The notes: generated from the sequence alone by a model not told the origin. A stretch of 64,000 bases of DNA from Natronorubrum texcoconense (GCF_900100335.1 NZ_FNFE01000001.1:62001-126000), one strand, 5' to 3'. Counted from the first letter of the stretch, positions 1-8,433 are shown. Program-made: numbers and translations.

Positions 1-408
1 CACCGCGGCTTCCGACCCGACGCGTGGTACGAGACCGGCTGGGAGAAACTCGAGACGTTGCGGTTTCTGGAACGAGGCGGCGTCTCCGCGAGCGAAGCGA
101 GCGGACGGCAGGGAGCGACCAGCGGGAGCGACCGTGAACGGACGATGGGGCAGGCCTCCATCGCGTGGCTCCTCTCCCACGACCCGGTCGCAAGCGTGAC
201 GCCGACGTTCCGCACGAAAGGCGATATCGACGAGTGGGCGGCCGCGAGCGACGTGCCGAAACTCTCCGACGAGGAGCTGGCTCGCGTCGAGGAGTTGTAC
301 GAGAACGACTTCGACATCGACCGCGACGACGGGATGGACTCGCTGCGCTCGTCGGTCGGCGGCGAGGACATCGAGTCGGCGGGACTCGACAAGCTCGCGG
401 CCGACTAA
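1..408 (+). CDS. Aldo/keto reductase, C-terminal part (5' end outside window)
   Basis: The reading frame is open from base 1 and ends at TAA 406-408, so 135 C-terminal residues are visible. The stretch MGQASIAWLLSHDPVASV followed by a P-T-F-R-T strand and a helix rich in L-S-D-E-E-L is typical of the last third of the NAD(P)H-dependent aldo/keto reductase (TIM-barrel) family; cofactor-binding residues sit in this part. Between the helix ending in LRFLER and RTMGQ there is an extra segment (about residues 26-48) of low-complexity sequence encoded by repetitive DNA, absent from what I know of the family. Substrate cannot be inferred. The true start lies upstream of the window. Confidence 0.85.
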   Translation, partial: HRGFRPDAWYETGWEKLETLRFLERGGVSASEASGRQGATSGSDRERTMGQASIAWLLSHDPVASVTPTFRTKGDIDEWAAASDVPKLSDEELARVEELYENDFDIDRDDGMDSLRSSVGGEDIESAGLDKLAAD

Positions 409-474
409 CGGATCGTCGGCCTCTTTCTTCGCGTCCGGCGGCCGATCGACGGATACGACGCTTCTGGTGGCGAC

Positions 475-744
475 TCACTCGGTATCGGTCGTCGTCACTC
501 TGAACTCGAACTCGAGCTGGCCGCTCGTTTTTACGTTCACGCCGCCGAGTTGCTCCGAGATCTGTTCGCGCGCTCGAGAGCTCGGTTCGACGGTAACGGA
601 GACGCTGTCGCTGTTCGTGTTGTAGGAGATGTTGCCCACCGTTACGTCGAAGTCGAAGAGCGTCGGCACCTCCGCCCTGAGCTGCTCGCGGACGTCTTCG
701 ACCTCGGACCGAACGGTTGCCATCTCCTCGTTTAACGTCGTCAT
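475..744 (-). CDS. Small haloarchaeal protein of unknown function (89 aa)
   Basis: I do not recognise a named family. The 89-residue acidic protein begins with a predicted amphipathic helix (about residues 1-30, MTTLNEEMATVRSEVEDVRE) and continues as alternating hydrophobic strands ending in a Thr/Asp-rich tail. There are no cysteines and no membrane segment, so a soluble cytoplasmic protein is likely. It is convergent with the aldo/keto reductase gene (66 bases between stops). A second in-frame ATG lies at residue 8. Acidic composition and GC-rich third codon positions argue that it is a genuine gene rather than an antisense shadow. Confidence 0.65.
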   Translation of the reverse strand: MTTLNEEMATVRSEVEDVREQLRAEVPTLFDFDVTVGNISYNTNSDSVSVTVEPSSRAREQISEQLGGVNVKTSGQLEFEFRVTTTDTE

Positions 745-838
745 CGGCGGAGGTAGCTGCTAGTCGCGCTTAACCGTGTTCCTTGCCCACGTGCCGCATT
801 CATACGCTTGGGGTCGCTCGAGGTCGGCGGCCGTCGAC

Positions 839-922
839 TATAGTAACAACTGAAACGATTTACACACCGATCGCAACGCTATCCTGCGATCGGGTGCGCA
901 GTGACTTTCAGTGGCTACGATA
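839..922. repeat. Imperfect inverted repeat, about 37-bp arms with 9-base loop
   Basis: Left arm 839-875 starts TATAGTAACAACTGAAA and ends ACACACCGATCGCA; right arm 885-922, read on the minus strand, starts TATCGTAGCCACTGAAA and ends GCGCACCCGATCGCA. Most positions match across the arms, with a loop at 876-884. No second copy was noticed in this window. The size and terminal TATAGT/TATCGT symmetry look like a small dispersed palindromic (MITE-like) element; I recall similar haloarchaeal intergenic repeats but cannot verify it here. The right arm runs into the 3' end of the neighbouring minus-strand gene. Confidence 0.7.
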
Positions 923-1696
923 CCCCCGCTGCGTCGCCAGCCACTCCTCCCACGTTATCGTTCCGACAGCTCGATCGGGACAGGTCGCTCCGCCCGCCCG
1001 AAACCCGGAGGCGACCGCACCCGGAATCGGAATCCGGACGACGGGACGGCAACTCCCTCGAGCGTCGCGGTACGTTCGAGCTAAACTCCCGACGGTTCGG
1101 CGCTCGGGACCGCCGACGTCGGGGACGCGACCGGACGCCTCGAGCGCCGCGTAGTCCACGATCGCGTCTGCGACCTCGCCGACGTCGATCGGTTGGAGCG
1201 GGACCTCGGCCGGTACCGGCCAGATCGGGAGCCAGGAGATCGTCTCGAGCAACTCGAAGACGAACGAGTGAAACTGCGTCGCGCGGACGACCGTCGACGG
1301 AACGGCGCTCGCTTCGACGGCCCGTTCGGCTGCCAGCTTGTGCTCGTAGTACGTGTACGGAATCTCGTCGACCCCGACGATCGAGACGTAGACGAAGTTT
1401 GTAACGCCGGCGTCGGCAGCCGCTTCGAGGAGTCGCTCGGTGCCGCGGAGATCGACGCTCTCACTGTCGCCGCGGGGAGCGGTTGCCGCGTGGACGACCA
1501 CGTCGACGTCCGCGAGGGCTGCTCGAACCCCCGTTGCGTCCGCGAGATCCGTCGCGACCCACTCCACCTCGTCGTCGGTGTCCTCCGGTGGGGATCGACT
1601 CGTCGCGCGAACCTCGCGTCCCGCACCGAGCAGTCGGGACCGAAGGGCGCTGCCGAGCGTTCCGGTCGCGCCGGTGAGGAGAGTCCTATGAGTCAT
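908..1696 (-). CDS. NAD(P)-binding epimerase / NmrA-like protein
   Basis: A 262-residue Rossmann-fold protein with the dinucleotide motif LLTGATGTLGSALRSRLL at residues 4-21 and the VVVHAAT strand typical of extended or atypical short-chain dehydrogenases. It lacks a clear SDR Tyr-x3-Lys pair in the usual spacing; a YYEHKLAAE segment at the corresponding site gives Tyr...Lys at close spacing, as in NAD-dependent epimerase and NmrA-like proteins. Start chosen at ATG 1694-1696, directly before the Rossmann motif; the frame stays open 71 codons further upstream but that part is Arg-rich and not protein-like. The last four residues (Y-R-S-H) and the stop lie in the right arm of the palindrome at 839-922. 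Confidence 0.8.
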   Translation of the reverse strand: MTHRTLLTGATGTLGSALRSRLLGAGREVRATSRSPPEDTDDEVEWVATDLADATGVRAALADVDVVVHAATAPRGDSESVDLRGTERLLEAAADAGVTNFVYVSIVGVDEIPYTYYEHKLAAERAVEASAVPSTVVRATQFHSFVFELLETISWLPIWPVPAEVPLQPIDVGEVADAIVDYAALEASGRVPDVGGPERRTVGSLARTYRDARGSCRPVVRIPIPGAVASGFRAGGATCPDRAVGTITWEEWLATQRGYRSH

Positions 1697-2033
1697 TCTG
1701 TGTGACACTTCGAACCTCCCGTTCAAATCTGTGTTGGCGGATTCGTTCGTGAAGTTACGTCGGGCGAAGGGTGACACGCGCGAAACATGCGGCCCGCAAC
1801 GGTGACGGGGACGAGACCGGTACCCACCCAGACACACCGCCCTCGTTGGCGGGCGGGACCTCAGTTGAGTGGGTACCAGATGCCGAATTTTCCGGCGGTA
1901 ACACTCCACGGTAGTGAGGACCGTCTCGAGCCGTTTCGGGCGGTGATCCGATCACTCCGTATATACGTCCCTCTATATCTGGGTACTTCCCCTATCCTGA
2001 GCAAGTGCGTACGTTGTAACAGGAGCGAGACCC
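1697..2033. other. Intergenic region between divergent genes (337 bases)
   Basis: No convincing gene is seen. The region lies between the divergent epimerase-like gene and the zinc micro-protein gene. Two TATA-like runs, GTATATACG (about 1958-1966) and CTATATCTG (about 1973-1981), sit 50-70 bases before the ATG at 2034 and may drive it with a short leader. Confidence 0.5.
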
Positions 2034-2174
2034 ATGTCCACCCAAACCTACGAGTTTACCTGTCCGGACTGCCAGCGAGCGATTCCGGTGACCGGCCCGA
2101 TGCGCGACGCGACGCTGTCGAGCGGGTGTCCGATCTGTGGTCGATCGGTTGCCGACGTTCACTTCGGAACGTGA
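2034..2174 (+). CDS. Zinc-ribbon micro-protein (46 aa)
   Basis: A 46-residue protein with two CxxC knuckles, CPDC at residues 9-12 and CPIC at 31-34, spaced as in a rubredoxin-like zinc ribbon. The N-terminal TYEFTCPDC and the middle MRDATLSSGCPIC resemble the small haloarchaeal CPxCG/DUF7560-type proteins, which bind one zinc and are mostly uncharacterised; the family name is from memory. Start is the only ATG before the first knuckle. Function could be protein or nucleic-acid contact, but this cannot be decided here. Confidence 0.75.
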   Translation: MSTQTYEFTCPDCQRAIPVTGPMRDATLSSGCPICGRSVADVHFGT

Positions 2175-2280
2175 CTCCCGACGCGTTCGACTCTCCACGA
2201 CATATTCGGGGAGAATCACGGCCCGATCGAATCGGAGCGGAAAGACCCTTAGTCCCATTTAACACCTTTTGGGAGTGGCT

Positions 2281-2289
2281 TTTTATATG
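2281..2289 (+). promoter_or_regulatory. TATA box of the NUDIX gene
   Basis: TTTTATATG is centred about 28 bases before ATG 2313, the spacing expected for a leaderless haloarchaeal transcript. It favours start 2313 over the in-frame GTG at 2298, which would lie upstream of the transcription start. Confidence 0.6.
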
Positions 2290-2312
2290 GCGTCGATGTG
2301 TATTTCTACGTC

Positions 2313-2771
2313 ATGAATAACGTTACGTACGTCCAAAAAGCGTGTGCGTACATCACGCGCCAGACGGGCGAACTACTGGTCTTCGACGGACCGGGCCACG
2401 ACGGGTTACAGATTCCAAAGGGAACGCTCGAGCCCGGCGAATCGCCGCGTGAGGCGCTGTTTCGGGAGGTAATCGAGGAGAGCGGTCTCGGAACGCTGAG
2501 TTCGACGAGCCATCTGACGACCGACGTCTGGACGCGCCGCGAGTCGCCGCCGAAGCGCTACGTCCGCCATTTCTTTCACTCGACGGTTCACGAACCTCGA
2601 GATCAGTGGACTCACACGGTGACCGACGGCGGCGAGGAACACGGGGCCGAGTTCGATCTCCACTGGGTCCAGCCGACGACCGCCCGGGAGTTCGCGCTCG
2701 ACCTCGACGACTACGTCCACCTGCTACCGAACGTGACGCCGGCCAACGACGTCGCGACGGTCTCCGACTGA
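2313..2771 (+). CDS. NUDIX hydrolase
   Basis: A 152-residue protein with a complete Nudix box at residues 37-60 (G-x5-E-x7-REVIEESGLG), which coordinates the divalent metal for cleaving nucleoside diphosphate-linked substrates. Upstream strands LLVFDGPGHDGLQIPKG show the usual beta-sheet before the box. The substrate (damaged nucleotides, NDP-sugars, ADP-ribose) cannot be told. Start chosen from the TATA spacing. It converges on the FAU-1 gene with only 32 bases between stops. Confidence 0.88.
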   Translation: MNNVTYVQKACAYITRQTGELLVFDGPGHDGLQIPKGTLEPGESPREALFREVIEESGLGTLSSTSHLTTDVWTRRESPPKRYVRHFFHSTVHEPRDQWTHTVTDGGEEHGAEFDLHWVQPTTAREFALDLDDYVHLLPNVTPANDVATVSD

Positions 2772-2803
2772 GGTCGTTCTGTCTTTCGTTTGCCCGTTCT
2801 CCG
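2772..2803 (+). terminator. T-rich region between convergent genes
   Basis: The 32 bases separating the convergent NUDIX and FAU-1 stops contain pyrimidine-rich runs (GTTCTGTCTTTCGTTTG), the usual context for archaeal termination. There is no strong hairpin. Confidence 0.3.
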
Positions 2804-4243
2804 TCACTTCGAGAGCGCACGCTCGACGGCTTCGGCGACGCTCCTCGCTTTCTCGGCCAGTTGCTCCGAAACCTGCCCGTCCGCTACTGCGGCCTCGAGT
2901 TCGTCTGCATCGACGATCTCGACCGTCCCGTTGGGGGTCCGGACGACGTCGATGTAGAGGTCGACGTACCGCGCCGCGTCGGGGAAGAGTTCGACCGGCG
3001 TACAGACGTTGACGTAGGTGCCCTTCGCCGAGCCCTGTTCGTCTCTGTACGTCGTTGGATACCACCACCGACCCTCCCGGAACTTCGTGACGGCGACGTC
3101 GCCGTCCTCTTTAGGGACGCCGAGCGCGTCGTACGTGCCGCCGCCGCGCATCGAGCGCTCGAGGGTCACCGAGCCGTCGCCGTCCCAATCGGTCACTTCG
3201 CCGCGACCCAGCGAGATCAGTCGGCCGTCGGGCTTCCCGTGGCCGATCCCGATCCGATCGCCCGCCACCGGGCCGAACTGTTCGGCGACGGCGGCGAACG
3301 GGAACTCGCCGTCGGCGAGATCCGTCTCCGAGCCGGTGGAGCCGCAGACGGCCTCCGCGAAGTCGACCGCCGCGCTCGCGGCTCGATCGGCAGCTTTGGT
3401 TCGGTGGTGGCCCGGCATCGTCGTCTCCACCTCGCGGCGAACGGCGTCCAGCGCAAAGCGCGTTTCTCGGCCGAACCAGCACCACGTCGTCGTCCGCGGT
3501 GCGGCGAGTTCCTCGGGCTCGCCCGGTTCTTCGGACGTCTCCGCGAGCGCGCCCTCGAGCGCCTGCACCCGTTCGACCGCCTGCTCGAGCGCGGTTTTCA
3601 TCGCCTCGAGATCGGCGTCGGCGGCCGCGCGCTGCCAGCGCAGGCCCCAACCGTCGGGAATCTCGACCGAGAGCAGGTCGGTCATACCGACGAGTTCGTC
3701 GGCTCGCTCACCCCGGAGTGCCGCAGAAACGCCGGTCCGATCCCGCGAGAGCGTACAGAGTCCGCCTCGAACCTCGAGCGTCGGAACGACTCGCGGATCG
3801 TCGTCGCTCCACGGCGGCGTGGGCTCGCGGACCTGCACGCGGTAGCGGTTTCCCGCATCCACGTAGCCGTCGACGTCGTCGTAGTGGAGGTAGCCGCGTC
3901 GACCGTCTCCGAGGTCGACCGTCGCGCCGCCTCCGCCCCCGGCGTCGAGCACCTCGCAATCGAAGACCGCGCCGCGCGAGACGGCGTCCGCCCAGCGGAA
4001 GGTGTCGATCGCGAGTTCCTCGAGTTCGTTCGCGACCGCATCGACGGCGTCGGACTCGCCCGATAGTTCGACGCCCTGTCTGTCGCGCGTCGTCTCGATT
4101 CTCACGTTCGCCGGTGCGGCGTCGAACGAGTCGTCGAATCGCTCCCGAATCGGCTCCGAGGCCTGTACGACCTCGAACCCGTTCTCGCCGAGCAGTCGCG
4201 TGATCGCGGTGGTGTAGATGCCGCGGACTCGGACGGTCGTCAT
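2804..4243 (-). CDS. Probable ribonuclease FAU-1 (RNase E/G-like, DUF402)
   Basis: A 479-residue protein with the architecture of archaeal FAU-1: an N-terminal RNase E/G-like region with an S1-type barrel (about residues 90-135, GGGATVDLGDGRRGYLHYDD) and a C-terminal DUF402 domain (about 350-460, with KFREGRWWYPTTYRDEQG and an acidic DLYIDVVRTPNG strand). FAU-1 binds AU-rich RNA and acts in rRNA processing in the archaea studied; that role is transferred by family. A helical linker (about 210-245) separates the halves. The gene is preceded by a 55-base gap to the next minus-strand gene, so the two could be co-transcribed. Confidence 0.8.
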   Translation of the reverse strand: MTTVRVRGIYTTAITRLLGENGFEVVQASEPIRERFDDSFDAAPANVRIETTRDRQGVELSGESDAVDAVANELEELAIDTFRWADAVSRGAVFDCEVLDAGGGGGATVDLGDGRRGYLHYDDVDGYVDAGNRYRVQVREPTPPWSDDDPRVVPTLEVRGGLCTLSRDRTGVSAALRGERADELVGMTDLLSVEIPDGWGLRWQRAAADADLEAMKTALEQAVERVQALEGALAETSEEPGEPEELAAPRTTTWCWFGRETRFALDAVRREVETTMPGHHRTKAADRAASAAVDFAEAVCGSTGSETDLADGEFPFAAVAEQFGPVAGDRIGIGHGKPDGRLISLGRGEVTDWDGDGSVTLERSMRGGGTYDALGVPKEDGDVAVTKFREGRWWYPTTYRDEQGSAKGTYVNVCTPVELFPDAARYVDLYIDVVRTPNGTVEIVDADELEAAVADGQVSEQLAEKARSVAEAVERALSK

Positions 4244-4298
4244 CGATTCGTCCCCCCGTACGGTGTGTCGAAAGATTCCTCACGTGCAGACACGGGGA

Positions 4299-4676
4299 TC
4301 ACTCCAGCGTCTCGCGGTCGGGTGCGAACCGAACTCGAGCGTTGATCGTCGGTCCCAGCGTCAGTTCGACCGTTTCGTCCGGCAGCACTCGGCCGTCCTC
4401 GACGGAGACGCCCCACGTGTCGAATCGGAGCCAGCCGCGCATCTCGTTCGCGTGCGTCGTGAGATCGAGGTAGTCGACCGCGTGCTCGGGGTACTCCGAG
4501 GCCGAGTGGGCCATGTCCATGTCCGAGTAGACGGTGTCGTGAGCGTCGAAGAACTCCTCGAGCGCCGTCGCATCGGTTTCGACCGCTTCGACGACCGCCT
4601 CCGAGGCGGCCCGAAGATCGTCGGTCTCGAGGCCGACGTCCCGGAGCGCCTGCTGCGTTCGCTGATCGAAGTGCAT
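4299..4676 (-). CDS. Conserved haloarchaeal protein (DUF7532-like, 125 aa)
   Basis: A soluble acidic protein beginning MHFDQRTQQALRDVGL, with two N-terminal helices followed by a beta-rich half (EMRGWLRFDTWGVSVEDGRV). I recognise it only as a conserved haloarchaeal hypothetical; the DUF number is from memory. There are no metal-binding or catalytic motifs and no cysteines. It sits just upstream of the FAU-1 gene on the same strand, so a link to RNA metabolism is possible but only inferred from position. Confidence 0.7.
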   Translation of the reverse strand: MHFDQRTQQALRDVGLETDDLRAASEAVVEAVETDATALEEFFDAHDTVYSDMDMAHSASEYPEHAVDYLDLTTHANEMRGWLRFDTWGVSVEDGRVLPDETVELTLGPTINARVRFAPDRETLE

Positions 4677-4791
4677 GGCCGTCGGTTGGGCGGGGAGGCC
4701 TTTGTGGATTCCGAGTCCGCGCCGGCGCGACGGCTCGGCGGGAGTTCGGCTTCGGGTGGCAGAAATACGTTGCTCGAGTTCGGTAATCGGC

Positions 4792-4956
4792 TCAGTCGTC
4801 GGCCGCGAGACTCTCGGTGCTCTCGGCGGACAGCACGGCGTCTTCGGCCTCCGTGCTGGCGTTCGGGGCTGTCGCGTCGGCTTCGGATGTATTCTCGTCC
4901 GTTTCGTCCGGTCCCGGCGGCGCGGTGTAGAGGATCCCTCGGCTCGAATTGTACAT
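4792..4956 (-). CDS. Small acidic protein, unknown (54 aa)
   Basis: From ATG 4954-4956 the product is 54 residues: a short N-terminal MYNSSRGILYTAPPGPDE followed by a low-complexity Glu/Ala/Ser/Asp tail. A GTG ten codons upstream (4984-4986) is an alternative start, but a TATA-like CATATAAG on the minus strand at about 5002-5009 would place the transcript start downstream of that GTG. No fold can be assigned. It could also be a non-genuine frame, although the composition is that of haloarchaeal proteins. Confidence 0.45.
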   Translation of the reverse strand: MYNSSRGILYTAPPGPDETDENTSEADATAPNASTEAEDAVLSAESTESLAADD

Positions 4957-5084
4957 GGTTGTCGGTCGAGTATCGCAATCGGACACTGATAAGCACGATC
5001 CTTATATGGATCTTGACAGTGAATATCATACTAGGTTCGTTTCCCCGCCGAACGCTTACCGGAGCGGACGTCGTAGCGACGCGC

Positions 5085-6092
5085 ATGGATCAGCGACGAG
5101 ATCTGGTCGAACGGGCTGACGAGAAGTCTCGAGACCTCCAGGAGGTCTCGACGTGGGAACCGCGAACGGTAGTTGATCGACTCGCGTGCGTGATCTACGA
5201 CGCGATCAACTACGGGTTACAGACGATCGTGCTCGCCGTCGCACTGGGGATCACCCTCCTCTTGCTCGTTCAGCCGGCGGTCCTCGTCCTCGAGGATCCG
5301 TCGCTCTCGCTCTTCTTCGGGCTATCGGTGGTCCCGGCGGCGTTGCTCGCGGGATTCATCTGGTACACGGACATCACCTCGAGCGAACCGCTGTCGCTGT
5401 TGGTCGCGACGTTCGTCCTCGCCGTGCTCTTCGCGACGTTCGCGGCGGTCGTGAACTCCACCGTGGGACCGGTTCTGCAGGCGATACCGGTGATCGGCAC
5501 CGTCCTCTTTTTTTACCTGATCGTCGGCCCGGTCGAGGAGGCGGTGAAGCTCCTCGCGGTTCGCGTCTTCGCCTACCGTAGCGACACGTTCGACGCGGTC
5601 ATCGACGGCGCGGTGTACGGCGCGATCGCCGGACTCGGATTCGCCGCGATCGAGAACGCGATCTACATCGCCAGCACGGTCGCGACGGCCGAGGTCGGAA
5701 CGATCACCGCCGCGACCGGCATCGCGACCGTCCGGGCGCTCGTCGGTCCCGGTCACGTCATCTACTCCGCCATCGCGGGCTACTACCTCGGACTCGCGAA
5801 GTTCAACCCGGAACACGCCGGGCCGCTCGTCGCGAAGGGCCTCTTGATCGCCGCGTTCGTCCACGCGACGTACAACACCACGGTCGGCATCGTTCCCGGC
5901 CTCGTCGCGGAGACCTACGCCGTCTCATTCGAACTCGCGTTCGTCGGCTACGTTATCCTGTTCGACCTCGTCGTCGGCTACTATCTCTACCGGAAGATCG
6001 CGCGCTATCGTCGGACCTACCGCGCGGTCAGGGACGACACGGGTGCACCCCCGAATCCGGAACTGACCGAGTTCGACCCGCCACGCCGCTGA
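5085..6092 (+). CDS. PrsW-family intramembrane protease
   Basis: A 335-residue polytopic membrane protein with about eight hydrophobic segments after a charged N-terminus. The PrsW/M82 signatures are visible: EEAVKLLAV (about residues 152-160), AAIENAIY (about 187-194), GHVIYSAIAGYYLG (about 224-237) and a late HATYNT (about 265-270). The paired Glu and the His residues are the predicted metal site. PrsW in Bacillus cleaves an anti-sigma factor; the archaeal substrate is unknown. Start chosen at ATG 5085 because the open frame further upstream is antisense to other genes. The next gene follows after a short inverted repeat. Confidence 0.85.
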   Translation: MDQRRDLVERADEKSRDLQEVSTWEPRTVVDRLACVIYDAINYGLQTIVLAVALGITLLLLVQPAVLVLEDPSLSLFFGLSVVPAALLAGFIWYTDITSSEPLSLLVATFVLAVLFATFAAVVNSTVGPVLQAIPVIGTVLFFYLIVGPVEEAVKLLAVRVFAYRSDTFDAVIDGAVYGAIAGLGFAAIENAIYIASTVATAEVGTITAATGIATVRALVGPGHVIYSAIAGYYLGLAKFNPEHAGPLVAKGLLIAAFVHATYNTTVGIVPGLVAETYAVSFELAFVGYVILFDLVVGYYLYRKIARYRRTYRAVRDDTGAPPNPELTEFDPPRR

Positions 6093-6108
6093 CGGCCGAT
6101 TTCGGCCG
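6093..6108 (+). terminator. Perfect inverted repeat after the PrsW gene
   Basis: CGGCCGA-TT-TCGGCCG follows directly on the stop codon. It could form a hairpin with a tight loop, but no T-tract follows, so termination is only a possibility. Confidence 0.3.
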
Positions 6109-6183
6109 CAATATCGTCTGCCGCGCTCGTTGCCCGCTGGTGCAGGCAGCACCGGCTTGTCTCGCAGTGGCGCACTGTCCGGT

Positions 6184-8433
6184 ATGAGCGCGACCTTTAC
6201 AGACGACGATCTCGAGAAGTCCGTCGAGAACGCCAACGGCGAGGTGATCGGGACCGTCACGGAGATCGAAGCGGATACCGCCCACGTCGAACCCCGCGCC
6301 GGGCTCGTCGACTCGATTAGAGCCGCACTCGGCTGGAACGAGACCCACGAGGACACGCTCGAGATCCACGAGGAGTCGGTCGACGAAATCTCGAGCGAGG
6401 CGATCCGACTCGAGTCGGAGTCGATGGCGGATCTCGAGAACGACCGCTCGACGGAGGAATCGACCGGAATCGACGAAACAACGTCGACGGATGCCGACGC
6501 TCGGGACGCGACGGCGTCCGCTTCGGCCGACGAACCGGACGGGCGGACGAGCCAGAACGCGGCCGAGCGCTCCCCGGAATCCGACCGGACGGTTCCGATC
6601 GAAGAGATGGACCAGCCCGCGCTCGACGAGCAGCGCTCAGAAACGAGGGCGGGACAGACCGAGGAGACGCCCGACGATCCGGATCAGGGCGATCCAACTG
6701 ACGCGTTCAAGGACCCCGAGGAGATTCCGTCGACCGGAATAACGGGTGAGGACGGAAGCGACGGCGAGAGCGACGCACTCGACGAAACGGCTGGAGCAGC
6801 CGAAGTGGAATCATCGGCCGAAGCGGACGACTGGGGCGACACTGAGCCGGCGACCGGATCGGCGGGATCGAACGACCAGTCCTCGGCGGATTCGATGAGC
6901 GGCACTCGATCGGTCGAGTCGCCCGGCGAGACGGACCGATCCGGCGCCCAGGATGTGCCGGCGAGCGAGACTCCGGAACCGATCGACGAGGAGGAGTTGC
7001 TCGATGATATGGGAGCGAGCGAGGATTCGGGCATCGATGTCGCCGACGATGCCGACAACGCCGATAGCGCTGCTGGCGGTCCGAGCACGGAACGGGCCGC
7101 GGACCTCGAGAGCGCGGACGACGTGAGCGTCAAGGATCCGAACGCCGACGACGTGAGCGAGGCTTCCGGGTCCGAATCTGAATCCGAAACCGTAGCCCGA
7201 GATTCGACCGACGAGACGGGTTTGATCGACGAGTCCGACGTACCCGACGAACTGGACACCGGAACGGACCTCGAGTCGGTCGCAGACGCCGACGAGTTCG
7301 ACGGGTCGGACGACGGCGAGACGGAGGGTCCGACGGAAACGGACGACGTGGCCGACGAGATGGATCCGGGCGTCGATCTGGCGGCGGCCGCGGAGCTGGA
7401 CGACACCGACGACCTCGAGGCCGCCGGCGGAGGGAGCGAAACCGGCGAGATGAATCTGGCCGACGAACTCGACACCGGAACGGACCTCGAATCGGCATCA
7501 GAGCCGGAATCCGGTGGGGCGAGCCCGGGGACGGAATCGAGTGCGGACGGGCGGCCGGAGACGGAACTCGATCCCGACGTCGACGACCACGCCTCGAGCG
7601 AGGCGGACCCGCGGCCGGAAACCGAACTCGAGTCGGCTGCGAGCGACGAGTCGGCGGAATCCGCTGTCGGCGAGACGACAGCGATCGAGGAAAGCGAGGA
7701 GGCGGCCGGCGAGATCATCCCGGGAGTCGATATCGAATCGGCCGTGGAACCGGACGACCAGCCGGCGGCCGAGATCGATCCAGACGCGCTCGGCGGTCGA
7801 GACGCCGGTGAGGAATCGACAGCCGACGACGTCGCTCGACGGCGAGTCCCCGACGACGAGGCCGACTCGGACACGCTGGTCGATCGGGTCGCACGAGAGC
7901 GAGTGGACGACGATGAAACGACTACCGCGACCGACGCAGAGAGCCACGATCGAGATCGGTCCCGATCGAGTACGCCGCTCGCAGCCACGCTCGCCGCACA
8001 ACGGGCGGCGATGACGAGCGGACAGGAACTGGTCAAGCAGGGTCTCACCGCCCAGCAGCGAGCCGCTCGAGCCGCGATCGAAGCGCCGCTGCTCGCCCAG
8101 CGTCGGGGCGTCGAGAACGTCCAGTCGGCCACGCAGCGCTACTTCGACACCGTTGGCGAGTTGATGAATGCAGAGTCCGGTGACTCCCACGAGCAGCAGT
8201 CACTGAGCGAGGCGATCGACGAACTCGAGGCGGCACACAGCGACCTCCCGGACGAGGACCTCGCCCAGCAGCTCGCGGATCACCTCGAAGAGCTCCGATC
8301 GCTGCAGGAGCAGTTCGGCGACGACGTCGAACGCGAGAGCGAACGGATAACGGAACTGCTCGAGCGACAGGCCGACCTGCTCGAGCGCTGTCGGGACTCG
8401 CTCGAGACGGACAGCGAGCAGACGGAGCGATAG
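6184..8433 (+). CDS. Giant acidic PRC-barrel-like protein with helical C-terminus
   Basis: A 749-residue protein in three parts. Residues 1-75 (MSATFTDDDLEKSVENANGE, then GTVTEIEADTAHVEP) resemble a PRC-barrel-like domain and match the 79-residue protein at 52143. Residues 80-595 are a disordered Asp/Glu/Ser/Thr-rich region with spaced variants of DELDTGTDLES near residues 356, 391, 427 and 510. Residues 597-740 are predicted helical and coiled-coil (AAQRAAMTSGQELVKQGLTA, later ELRSLQEQF and ELLERQADLLERC), loosely phasin-like. It has no signal peptide and no membrane segment. Start at ATG 6184 matches the paralogue, and CTGTCCGGTATGA is shared at both starts. A scaffold or granule-surface role is a guess. 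Confidence 0.8.
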   Translation: MSATFTDDDLEKSVENANGEVIGTVTEIEADTAHVEPRAGLVDSIRAALGWNETHEDTLEIHEESVDEISSEAIRLESESMADLENDRSTEESTGIDETTSTDADARDATASASADEPDGRTSQNAAERSPESDRTVPIEEMDQPALDEQRSETRAGQTEETPDDPDQGDPTDAFKDPEEIPSTGITGEDGSDGESDALDETAGAAEVESSAEADDWGDTEPATGSAGSNDQSSADSMSGTRSVESPGETDRSGAQDVPASETPEPIDEEELLDDMGASEDSGIDVADDADNADSAAGGPSTERAADLESADDVSVKDPNADDVSEASGSESESETVARDSTDETGLIDESDVPDELDTGTDLESVADADEFDGSDDGETEGPTETDDVADEMDPGVDLAAAAELDDTDDLEAAGGGSETGEMNLADELDTGTDLESASEPESGGASPGTESSADGRPETELDPDVDDHASSEADPRPETELESAASDESAESAVGETTAIEESEEAAGEIIPGVDIESAVEPDDQPAAEIDPDALGGRDAGEESTADDVARRRVPDDEADSDTLVDRVARERVDDDETTTATDAESHDRDRSRSSTPLAATLAAQRAAMTSGQELVKQGLTAQQRAARAAIEAPLLAQRRGVENVQSATQRYFDTVGELMNAESGDSHEQQSLSEAIDELEAAHSDLPDEDLAQQLADHLEELRSLQEQFGDDVERESERITELLERQADLLERCRDSLETDSEQTER

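Noticed and set aside
2606-4066. Open frame of 486 codons antisense to FAU-1
   Set aside because: Shadow of the GC-rich gene; the minus strand has the recognisable FAU-1 domains.
6684-8132. Long open frame (482 codons) on the minus strand opposite the acidic PRC-barrel protein
   Set aside because: It is Ser-rich low-complexity sequence produced by reading Asp/Glu codons (GAC, GAG) of the opposite strand in reverse; no fold and no start context.
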